A stretch of 64,000 nucleotides of DNA, taken from positions 1-64,000 of the forward strand of contig CAISOB010000013.1 of the NCBI GenBank assembly GCA_903886975.1. The letters are read 5' to 3'. Both the position numbers and the translations under genes were made by a program. Each line of letters begins with the position of its first letter. Positions within the stretch are counted from its first letter, which is position 1. Below the pieces are notes generated by a model, which had not been told where the DNA came from, made no database searches, and was given only the letters and a program-made list of their open reading frames with translations. This stretch comes from an uncultured beta proteobacterium. Lineage in GTDB: Bacteria; Pseudomonadota; Gammaproteobacteria; Burkholderiales; Rhodocyclaceae. Of the stretch, positions 45,569 through 53,682 are shown one piece after another.

Positions 45569-47006
45569 AGGCTTAACCAGACATCGCCTGGCGATGTCGT
45601 TCGCCGCGCTGCTGCTCGCCGGCTGCAGCGTCGGCCCCGACTACCGGTGGCCGGACTTCGACCTGCCCCATGCCTGGCGCGCGGCGCCGGCAAGCGAGCC
45701 CGCAAGCGCGCGCCCTGCCGACCGCGTCGGCGAACGCTGGTGGACGCTCTACGCCGATCCGGTGCTCGACCGCCTGATCGACGAAGCCTTGCAGCACAAC
45801 GCCGATATCGCCGTCGCCGCGGCGCGCGTGGTCGAAGCGCGCGCGCTGGCGAGCATCGCCGACGCGGCGCTCTACCCGAGCGTATACGGCCAGTTCTCCG
45901 GCAATCGCACCAAGAGTTCGGCAATCGGGCCTTTCCCGCTGCAGGGCTTTCCGCTCACGCAAAACGATTACCGGGCGACGCTCGACGCGAGCTACGAAAT
46001 CGATTTCTGGGGCAAGTACCGGCGCACCAGCGAAGCCGCGCGCGCCGACCTGCTGGTCGCCGAATCGGCGGGCGAAACCGTGCGCCTGTCGCTCGCCGCG
46101 CAAGTCGCGCAGCAGTATTTCGCGCTGCTCGCCGCCGACGCGCAGGTCCAGGTCACCAAGCGCACCCTTGGGACGCGCGGCGAGACCCTGGCGCTTTTTG
46201 AAAAGCGCGTGCAAGCCGGAACGCTCGCCGAATACGACCTGCATCAGGCGCAAGCCGAAGAGTCGGCGGCGCGCTCGCAGCTGGCCAGCCTGCGGCAGGC
46301 ACAGGACCGCCTCGAAAGCGCGCTGGCCGTGCAGCTTGGCCGCTCGCCGCGGGCGGTGATGGAAAGCGGCGTGGAGCGCGGATCGCCGCCGCCGGTGACC
46401 GATCTCGTGGTGCCGGCCGGGCTGCCGTCGGACCTGCTCTTGCGCCGTCCGGACCTGCGCCAGGCCGAAGCAGAGCTGATCGCCGCCAACGCCCGCATCG
46501 GCGCTGCGCGCGCCGAGTATTTCCCGTCGGTCGGACTCACCGCTTATCTCGGCAGCGAGAGCGTGAGCTTCGCGCGGCTATTTAGCGGCCCGGCCGGGAT
46601 ATTCCAGTTTGCCGCCACGCTCACGCAGCCGCTCTGGAACGCCGGCCGGCTGCGCGCCGGAACCCAGGTTTCGGAGGCGCGGCGCGACCAGGCGCTGGCC
46701 AGTTACCGGAAGGCCGTGGCCAGCGCGTTCAAGGACGTGCGCGATACGCTGGCCGCGCAGAATGCCGCGCGCCAGGTCCTCGCCGCCGAAGATGCCCGCG
46801 CCGCAGCCCTGACCCAGGCGCTCGGCCAGGCGCGGCTGCGCTTCGATACCGGCATCGCCAGCTGGCTCGACGTCCTCGACGTCGAACGCAACCTGCTCGC
46901 CGCCGAACTCGCGCGCATCGACGCCGAACGCGCGCGCAAGGCCGCGCTCGCCGACCTCTTCAAGGCGCTCGGCGGCGGCTGGGCGGAGACTGCAAGCGGA
47001 GGTTGA
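45561..47006 (+). CDS. RND outer-membrane efflux lipoprotein, OprM/NodT family
   Basis: Outer-membrane channel of 481 residues. Lipoprotein signal with lipobox LLAGCSVGPDY, the classic OprM-type start. WWTLYADPVLDRLIDEALQH, SYEIDFWGKYRRTSEAARAD and LRRPDLRQAEAELIAANARI are diagnostic. I chose ATG 45561, which overlaps the permease end by 8 bp and gives the clean signal peptide. It is the only channel gene near the two RND systems, so it may serve both. Confidence 0.94.
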   Translation: MNRGLTRHRLAMSFAALLLAGCSVGPDYRWPDFDLPHAWRAAPASEPASARPADRVGERWWTLYADPVLDRLIDEALQHNADIAVAAARVVEARALASIADAALYPSVYGQFSGNRTKSSAIGPFPLQGFPLTQNDYRATLDASYEIDFWGKYRRTSEAARADLLVAESAGETVRLSLAAQVAQQYFALLAADAQVQVTKRTLGTRGETLALFEKRVQAGTLAEYDLHQAQAEESAARSQLASLRQAQDRLESALAVQLGRSPRAVMESGVERGSPPPVTDLVVPAGLPSDLLLRRPDLRQAEAELIAANARIGAARAEYFPSVGLTAYLGSESVSFARLFSGPAGIFQFAATLTQPLWNAGRLRAGTQVSEARRDQALASYRKAVASAFKDVRDTLAAQNAARQVLAAEDARAAALTQALGQARLRFDTGIASWLDVLDVERNLLAAELARIDAERARKAALADLFKALGGGWAETASGG

Positions 47007-47126
47007 AACGATAGTCGACGAGGCCGTGGCAAAGTCCGGGGGCGAACTCTTTGCGTGCGAAAGATGTCTCTTCCTTGGGTCCGCCGCCCGCCGCGTCGTT
47101 CTGAATGTCGCCGGAGGTCCACCATC

Positions 47127-47201
47127 ATGCTCGTGACAGTGCCGGCTGCGGCATTCTCCTCAATACCTCTGTCCGCCGGGTACGCGGCGGATGGCTATTG
47201 A
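47127..47201 (+). CDS. Possible 24-residue leader peptide upstream of the second RND adaptor
   Basis: An ATG with a strong GGAGG ribosome site eight to ten bases upstream opens a 24-codon frame (MLVTVPAAAFSSIPLSAGYA, then ADGY) ending TGA. The stop overlaps the AAGG that could serve the adaptor start at 47215. It could be a translational-coupling leader; too short to be sure. Confidence 0.25.
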   Translation: MLVTVPAAAFSSIPLSAGYAADGY

Positions 47202-47214
47202 AGGCGATCAGTGC

Positions 47215-48384
47215 ATGGAAACCAACAATTCCTCCTCATCGGTGCGTCGTTGGTTCCTTCGCGGCATCGTGCTTGTGGCGATTGCCGTCATAGCCTTCTT
47301 CGCCCTGCGGGCACTGTTTGCGAAGTCCCCGGCGCCCAAAGCCGCCCCGGCTGTTTCGGCAACGCTGGTGCGCGTCGCACGGGAGAATGTCCCCATCTTC
47401 CTCTTCGGCGTCGGCACCGTGCAGGCGCAGGCCTCGGTGACCGTGAAAGCGCGGCTCGATGGCCAGCTTGAACGCGTCGATTTTGTCGAAGGCCAGGACG
47501 TCAAGGTCGGGCAAGTGCTGGCCCAGATCGATGCCCGCCCGCTGCGCGCCCAGCTCGAGCAGATGCAGGCCCAGAAAGCGCGTGACGCAGCGCAGCTGGC
47601 CAACGCCCGCCTCGATCTCGATCGCTACGTGCAGCTGATGAAAGCGGACAGCACTTCGCAGCAGACGCTGGACACCCAGCGGGCGCTGGTGGCGCAGCTC
47701 GACGCCGCGGTAAGGACGGATGAGGCGCAGATTCACTACGCCGAGGTTCAGCTCGGCTACGCGACGATCACCGCGCCGCTTGCCGGCCGCGTCGGGGCAC
47801 GCTTGATCGACCCCGGCAACATCGTGCACGCCGCCGATGCCAACGGCCTCGTAGTGATCAACCAGATCGATCCGATCAGCGTGGTCTTCAACCTGCCCGG
47901 CGATGCGGTGCAGGAGATCAACCGCGCCCAGCAGAGCGGCCAGCGGCTCGGCGTCCTGACCTACACGCGCGAGGGCAACACGCTGCTGGCGCGCGGCGAA
48001 CTGGTGCTGGTCAACAATCAGATCGACGTGGCCAGCGGCACCGTGCAGCTCAAGGCGCGCTTCGCCAATCCGCAGCATGCCCTGTGGCCGGGCCAGTACG
48101 TCAACGTGCGGCTGCTGCTCGGTCAATACGCGCAGGCGCTGACGGTGCCCGCCCCGGTGGTGCAGCGCGGCCAGTCGGGAACCTACGCCTACGTCGTCGC
48201 CGCCGACGGCAAGGCCGAGATGCGGCCGATCGAGCTCTTGCAGATTCAGGACGACAAAGCCGTCGTCGGCAAGGGTCTGGAAGCGGGCGAGACGGTGGTG
48301 CTCGACGGGCAGTACAAGATCAAGCCGGGCGTCGCGGTCGTCGCCGGCCCCGGGCCGGTGGCCAGCGCCAACGTGCAACGATGA
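47215..48384 (+). CDS. RND efflux periplasmic adaptor, MdtA-like
   Basis: Membrane fusion protein of 389 residues. A single N-terminal membrane anchor (WFLRGIVLVAIAVIAFFALR) and no lipobox. VSATLVRVARENVPIFLFGV, GTVQAQASVTVKARLDGQLE, the hairpin region, GYATITAPLAGRVGARLIDP and DPISVVFNLPGDAVQEINRA (20 residues cited each) are typical of MdtA. I chose ATG 47215; the ATG at 47191 eight codons upstream is possible. It overlaps the MdtB-like permease by 4 bp (ATGA). Confidence 0.92.
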   Translation: METNNSSSSVRRWFLRGIVLVAIAVIAFFALRALFAKSPAPKAAPAVSATLVRVARENVPIFLFGVGTVQAQASVTVKARLDGQLERVDFVEGQDVKVGQVLAQIDARPLRAQLEQMQAQKARDAAQLANARLDLDRYVQLMKADSTSQQTLDTQRALVAQLDAAVRTDEAQIHYAEVQLGYATITAPLAGRVGARLIDPGNIVHAADANGLVVINQIDPISVVFNLPGDAVQEINRAQQSGQRLGVLTYTREGNTLLARGELVLVNNQIDVASGTVQLKARFANPQHALWPGQYVNVRLLLGQYAQALTVPAPVVQRGQSGTYAYVVAADGKAEMRPIELLQIQDDKAVVGKGLEAGETVVLDGQYKIKPGVAVVAGPGPVASANVQR

Positions 48385-51300
48385 GCATTTCCACGATCTT
48401 CATCAAACGCCCGATCGGCACTTCGCTGCTTGCGCTCGCCATCCTGCTGACCGGGATCGCGGTCTGGCCCTTGCTGCCGGTCGCGCCGCTGCCGCAAGTC
48501 GATTTCCCGACCATCCAGGTTTCGGCGAGCCTGCCGGGCGCTAATCCGGAAACCATGGCGTCCGACGTCGCCCAGCCGCTCGAACGCCAGTTCTCGCTGA
48601 TCGCCAGCCTGGCGCAGATGACCTCGACCAGCGCGCTCGGCACGACGCAGATCACGCTGCACTTCGAGCTCAACCGCGACATCGACGCCGCCGCGCTCGA
48701 CGTGCAGTCAGCCATCAACGCTGCCAGTGGCCAGTTGCCAGCCAATCTGCCGAGCCCGCCGACCTTCCGCAAGACCAACCCCGCCGACCTCGCTATCGTC
48801 GTGCTCGCAGTGCAGTCCGACACCCTGCCGCTGACGCAGGTCAATGAGTATGCCGACACCATTCTGGCGCAGCAGATTTCGCAGATCCCCGGCGTTTCCG
48901 ACGTCGGCATCGGCGGCGTGCAGAAGCCCGCGGTGCGGGTGCAAGTGGATCCGGCCAAACTCGCCGCCATGGGCATGAACCTCGAGGATGTGCGCAGCGT
49001 CATCGCCAGCACCACCGTCAGCCAGCCGACCGGCGCCATCAACGGCAAACAGCAGAGTTTCGCCGTCTACACCAACGACCAGGTCCTGCGGGCCGAACCG
49101 TGGAACGACATCGTGCTGGCCTATCGCAACGGCGCGCCGGTGCGCGTGCGCGACATCGGCGTCGCCGTCGAGGGGCCGGAAAACAATCTCACCGCCGGCT
49201 GGGCCTACGCCGGCGCCGCGGCGCGGCCGGATAACGCGGTACGCGACGGCCGCGGCATGATCCTCTTCGTGCGCAAGCAACCGGGCGCCAACGTCATCGA
49301 GACCGTCGATCGCATCAAGGCCGCGCTGCCGCGGCTGCGGGCGGCGATTCCATCGAGCGTGACGGTCAATATTCTGATCGACCGCACTCAGAACATCCGT
49401 GCGTCGGTGCGCGATGTCGAGACCACGCTGCTGATCACCATCGCCGCCGTGATCCTGGTGATCTTCGTCTTTCTGCTCAGCGTGCCGGGCACCGTGATCC
49501 CGGGCATAACGGTGCCTCTCGCGCTGCTCGGCACCGGCGCAGCGATGTACGTGATGAACTACAGCCTCGACAACCTCTCGCTGATGGCGCTGACCATCTC
49601 CGTCGGTTTTGTCGTCGATGATGCTATTGTCATGCTGGAGAACATCTATCGCCACGTCGAAGCCGGCATGCAGCCGCTCGAGGCAGCCTACCAGGGGTCG
49701 GCCGAGATCGGCTTCACCATCGTTTCGATTTCGGTTTCGCTGATCGCCGTCTTCATCCCGCTGCTGCTGATGGGCGGCATCGTCGGCCGGCTGTTCCGCG
49801 AATTCGCCGTCACCGTGACCATGACCATCGTCGTCTCGGTGGCGGTCTCGCTGACCTTGACGCCGATGCTCTGCTCGCGCTACCTCTCCGCGTCGCACGG
49901 CAAGTCCCACGGTCGGCTGTACCGCTTGTGCGAGCATGGCTTCGCGGTCATCGCGGCAGGCTACAAGCGCGGGCTCGAGCTGGTGCTGAGACACGAGTTC
50001 GCAACGCTGTGCGTCTTTCTCGCCACCCTGGCCTTGAGCGTCGTGATGTTCGTATTCAGCCCCAAGGGCTTCTTCCCGCAGCAAGATACCGGCACCATCT
50101 ACGGCTTCGCCGAAACGTCGCAGGACGCCTCGTTCACGGCGATGCGCGAGCGCATGAAGCAGCTCGCCGACGTGGTACGCGAGGATCCCGACGTGACCGG
50201 CTTCGGCATGTTCGCCGGCAACAATACGGCCAATACCGGCACTTTCTTTATCGCCCTCAAACCCAGGGACGAGGGCCGCAAGGCGACCGCCGACGAGATC
50301 ATCGCGCGCCTGCGACCGAAGGTGGCCGGACTGCAAGGTATCAACCTTTTCATGCAGGCGCCGCAGGACATCAACGTCGGCGGCCGCCTGTCGCGCACAC
50401 AGTACCAATACACGGTGACCGACACCAATCTCGACGAGCTCAACACCTGGGCGCCGCGCCTGCTCGAACGCCTGCGCGGACTGTCGGTACTGACCGACGT
50501 GGCATCGGACCAGCAGAACGCGGCCGCCGCGGCGCGGCTCACCATTGACCGCGCCCGCGCCTCGAGCTTCGGCATTTCGCCGGCGCTGATCGATGCGACG
50601 CTATACGATGCAATCGGCCAGCGCCAGGTGGCGCAATATTTCACCCAGACCAACAGCTATCACGTGGTGCTCGAAGTGTCGCCGAAACTGCAGGAAGATC
50701 CGGCGCTTTTCGACAAGGTCTACATTGCCTCGCCGCTGACCGGCCAGCAGGTGCCCCTATCGGCCTTCGTCAAGGTCGATACCAGCCAGACCGCCTATCT
50801 GCTGATCAGCCACCAGGGCCAGTTCCCGGCAGTGACGATTTCGTTCAACGTCGCCCCCGGCGTCGCGCTCGGCGACGCCGTGCAGGCCATCGAGAAGGCG
50901 AAGGCGACGCTGGGCGTGCCGGCGACGCTGTCGGGAAGCTTCCAGGGCACGGCCAGGGCCTTCGGCGAGTCGCTCAGGACGCAACCCTACCTGATCGCGG
51001 CGGCGCTGGTCGCCGTCTATATCGTCCTCGGCCTGCTTTACGAGAGCTATATTCATCCGCTCACCATCCTGTCGACATTGCCCTCGGCCGGCGTCGGCGC
51101 CCTGCTGGTCCTGCGCCTGGGTGGCTACGACCTGAGCGTGATCGCGCTGATCGGCATCATTCTGCTGATCGGCATTGTCAAGAAGAACGGCATCATGATG
51201 ATCGACTTCGCGCTGCACGCCGAGCGCGTGCAGGGACTGGAGGCGCACGAGGCGATTTACCAGGCCTGCCTGCTGCGCTTTCGCCCGATCATGATGACGA

Positions 51301-51566
51301 CGATGTGCGCTCTGCTCGCCGGCCTGCCGCTGATGCTCGGCCACGGCGCCGGTTCCGAATTGCGCCGGCCGCTCGGCTTTGCAATGGTCGGCGGCCTGCT
51401 GGTGTCGCAGGCGATGACGCTGTTTACGACGCCGGTCGTCTATCTCTACCTCGATCGCGCGCACGATTGGTATCTTCGCCGAAAGCAGGCGCGCCAAGGC
51501 TCCGTCGAGGATTCGTCGCCCCGCGCGCAGCGAAGCGCACAAGACGGGCAATCGCCGGCCAGCTAG
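48381..51566 (+). CDS. RND efflux permease, MdtB/MdtC-like
   Basis: Second RND pump, 1061 residues. It starts SISTIFIKRPIGTSLLALAI and PLLPVAPLPQVDFPTIQVSA, the MdtB/MdtC pattern. TM4 has LTISVGFVVDDAIVMLENIY with the proton-relay Asp pair, and the second half has LLYESYIHPLTILSTLPSAG and the GIVKKNGIMMIDFALHAE lysine region. Only one permease gene is present, whereas MdtABC uses two different ones, so a homotrimer is likely. Its TAG stop shares CTAG with the stop of the convergent methyltransferase gene. Confidence 0.94.
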   Translation: MSISTIFIKRPIGTSLLALAILLTGIAVWPLLPVAPLPQVDFPTIQVSASLPGANPETMASDVAQPLERQFSLIASLAQMTSTSALGTTQITLHFELNRDIDAAALDVQSAINAASGQLPANLPSPPTFRKTNPADLAIVVLAVQSDTLPLTQVNEYADTILAQQISQIPGVSDVGIGGVQKPAVRVQVDPAKLAAMGMNLEDVRSVIASTTVSQPTGAINGKQQSFAVYTNDQVLRAEPWNDIVLAYRNGAPVRVRDIGVAVEGPENNLTAGWAYAGAAARPDNAVRDGRGMILFVRKQPGANVIETVDRIKAALPRLRAAIPSSVTVNILIDRTQNIRASVRDVETTLLITIAAVILVIFVFLLSVPGTVIPGITVPLALLGTGAAMYVMNYSLDNLSLMALTISVGFVVDDAIVMLENIYRHVEAGMQPLEAAYQGSAEIGFTIVSISVSLIAVFIPLLLMGGIVGRLFREFAVTVTMTIVVSVAVSLTLTPMLCSRYLSASHGKSHGRLYRLCEHGFAVIAAGYKRGLELVLRHEFATLCVFLATLALSVVMFVFSPKGFFPQQDTGTIYGFAETSQDASFTAMRERMKQLADVVREDPDVTGFGMFAGNNTANTGTFFIALKPRDEGRKATADEIIARLRPKVAGLQGINLFMQAPQDINVGGRLSRTQYQYTVTDTNLDELNTWAPRLLERLRGLSVLTDVASDQQNAAAAARLTIDRARASSFGISPALIDATLYDAIGQRQVAQYFTQTNSYHVVLEVSPKLQEDPALFDKVYIASPLTGQQVPLSAFVKVDTSQTAYLLISHQGQFPAVTISFNVAPGVALGDAVQAIEKAKATLGVPATLSGSFQGTARAFGESLRTQPYLIAAALVAVYIVLGLLYESYIHPLTILSTLPSAGVGALLVLRLGGYDLSVIALIGIILLIGIVKKNGIMMIDFALHAERVQGLEAHEAIYQACLLRFRPIMMTTMCALLAGLPLMLGHGAGSELRRPLGFAMVGGLLVSQAMTLFTTPVVYLYLDRAHDWYLRRKQARQGSVEDSSPRAQRSAQDGQSPAS

Positions 51567-52336
51567 ACCTCCAAGCGCATGGCCCGGTACGCCTCTGTCA
51601 GGTATGGAAAGGCAATCGAGTCGCGATCGCGCAGCGCCGGATGCGATGCGATCAGGGTCTTCAGCTGATCGGTCACCCTGGCCTTCTCGTCGTCCGGCAG
51701 CACTGCGATGAAGCTGATCGACAGGCAGCGGTCCACAATGACTTCCTGTGCGCTGCCGACATGCTGATGCCGGGACACGGTCTTTTCCAGGGGGCCGAAA
51801 TACTTGCCGGTAAACGGCTTGCGCCAGTCGCCCCGGTAGAAGCGCGGCGCATCGCCCTCGTGGGGGGTAATGATCTCGGTGATTGCCGCCACCCAATCGA
51901 CGGATTCGTCGCGCACGTTCCAAATCAGGCCGAGTCGCCCATCGCGTATGAGAACACGGTGGAATTCGGCGAGCACCTGCTGCGTGGCAAACCAGTGAAA
52001 AGCCTGCGCGCAAACCACGGCATCGACCGTGGCCGTTGCGAGCGGAATCGCGTCAGCGGTGCCGACGAGAAACTTTACCGCGGGCAGCGCTTTGACAAGC
52101 TGCGCTCCCATCGCGGCGACGGGCTCGACGGCGATCACGTCCGCGCCGGTCTGCGCCAGCAAGCGGGTGAACTTGCCGGTACCTGCGCCGACATCGACCA
52201 CAAGCTTGCCTTCGATTATGCTAATATCATTTTTAAGCCAGGCCAGCAAGTCGGCGGGATACTCGGGCCGTCCGCGCGCGTAGGTGTGCGCTTCGACGGA
52301 ATAGCCTTGTTGTGCAGCAGCATGAATATCAGTCAT
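51563..52336 (-). CDS. Class I SAM-dependent methyltransferase
   Basis: A 257-residue methyltransferase. Motif I is LVVDVGAGTGKFTRLLAQTG, followed by the acidic end of strand 2 (IAVEPVAAMGAQL), DAIPLATATVDAVVCAQAFH (motifs II/III) and FHRVLIRDGRLGLIWNVRDE. The N-terminal AAQQGYSVEAHTYARGRPEY is like the Methyltransf_11/UbiE-type small-molecule methyltransferases. The substrate is unknown. It lies downstream of the RlmN-like gene and overlaps the convergent RND permease gene by 4 bp. Confidence 0.88.
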   Translation of the reverse strand: MTDIHAAAQQGYSVEAHTYARGRPEYPADLLAWLKNDISIIEGKLVVDVGAGTGKFTRLLAQTGADVIAVEPVAAMGAQLVKALPAVKFLVGTADAIPLATATVDAVVCAQAFHWFATQQVLAEFHRVLIRDGRLGLIWNVRDESVDWVAAITEIITPHEGDAPRFYRGDWRKPFTGKYFGPLEKTVSRHQHVGSAQEVIVDRCLSISFIAVLPDDEKARVTDQLKTLIASHPALRDRDSIAFPYLTEAYRAMRLEV

Positions 52337-52424
52337 GGCAAATTCGATCTTTAAGTTTACCAGTGCGATATCGGGTGGTGCTCTGAATCGACATCGGCCC
52401 GAAACGCCGCATGGCAGGCTCCGA

Positions 52425-53426
52425 TCAGCTCATGCGCGCGCGCAGCTGGCCGCAGCCGCCGTCGATATCCTGGCCGGCGGAATCGCGCAGCCGGGCGATG
52501 ATGCCGCGCTGGTGCAAAAGACCCGCCAAAGCGCTGGCGCGCTCCCAGGACGGGCGCTTGAACGGCAGGCCATCGACGGCGTTGTAGGGAATGAAATTCA
52601 TCATCGCGTACTTGCCGGCAAGCAGTTTGGCGATTGCGTCGACTTCCGTGTCGCTGTCGTTGACGCCTTCGAGCAGCGTCCACTGATACTGGATCGGGTA
52701 ACCGGTCGCCCGGGCATAGCGTTCGCCAAGCTCGACGAGCTCGGCCGGAGCGATGCGCGGCGCCCGCGGCAGCAGCCGCGCGCGCAGCTCGGGATCGGTC
52801 GTGTGCAGCGAGAGGGCCAGCGCCGGCTTGACCGTTCCCTGTGGCAAGCGCTCAAAGACACGGCGGTCGCCGACCGTCGAGAAGACCAGGTTCTTGTGTC
52901 CGATGCCGCCCAGGGTGCCGAGCAGCTCGATGGCGTCGAGGACATTGTCAAGATTGTGCGCCGGCTCGCCCATGCCCATGAAGACGACCTTGCTCACCGT
53001 TCGCCGGCGCCGGGCAAGCACCACCTGGGCGACAATTTCGGCGCTGCCGAGCTGACGCCGCAGGCCGTCGCGGCCCGTCATGCAGAACACGCAGCCGACC
53101 GCGCAACCGACCTGCGTCGATACGCACAGACCGGCGCGTGGCAGCAGCACGCTCTCTATCGTGTGTGCGTCGGCCAGCTCGATGAGCAGGCGGGCCGAGC
53201 CGTCGGCGCCCGGATGCTCGGAGCGCAGGGTCGCGAGGCCCGCGAGTTCCTCGGCGATGACCGGCAAGTTGTCGCGCAGGCGCAGCGGCAGAAAATCGTC
53301 GGCGGACTGCCGGCGAGTCCCGCTGTCGAGCGCGCGCGCCGCCAGCCAGGCGCGCAATACGCGTTGCTCGTGGCAAGGTTTGGCGCCCTTGGCACGCAGG
53401 CACTGGCGAATATGGTCGATACGCAT
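52425..53426 (-). CDS. RlmN-family radical SAM RNA methyltransferase
   Basis: A 333-residue radical SAM enzyme of the RlmN/Cfr group, which methylate C2 or C8 of adenosines in rRNA or tRNA. The Fe-S motif is STQVGCAVGCVFCMTG (CxxxCxxC), followed by VVFMGMGEPAHNLDNVLDA and FSTVGDRRVFERL. A C-terminal cysteine (GGCGQLR) matches the methyl-carrier cysteine of the family. The N-terminal domain is shorter and less conserved than in RlmN proper (usually about 370 residues or more), so this may be a paralogue with a different target. Confidence 0.85.
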   Translation of the reverse strand: MRIDHIRQCLRAKGAKPCHEQRVLRAWLAARALDSGTRRQSADDFLPLRLRDNLPVIAEELAGLATLRSEHPGADGSARLLIELADAHTIESVLLPRAGLCVSTQVGCAVGCVFCMTGRDGLRRQLGSAEIVAQVVLARRRRTVSKVVFMGMGEPAHNLDNVLDAIELLGTLGGIGHKNLVFSTVGDRRVFERLPQGTVKPALALSLHTTDPELRARLLPRAPRIAPAELVELGERYARATGYPIQYQWTLLEGVNDSDTEVDAIAKLLAGKYAMMNFIPYNAVDGLPFKRPSWERASALAGLLHQRGIIARLRDSAGQDIDGGCGQLRARMS

Positions 53427-53682
53427 TGCGCAGCCATGCTAACACCGCCGCGCCTGGACTGGAAACAGCGGCGCAGATGGCGAGTGGATGAGCAGAAGTC
53501 GTCGGACGCTCGCGCCGCCGGCCGGCGAGAGCGCTCGACTATTTCAGTGAAGTGCACAGGCAAAACTGTTAAAGTGATTTCCGGGAGATGATCGGCGTAC
53601 ACCTCTTGAACTGGCTGCTTCTGTCGGGGAAGCGGGACATTGACTTCGTCATTCCTCTGCAGTCAGCGACGGGAAGAACGGC

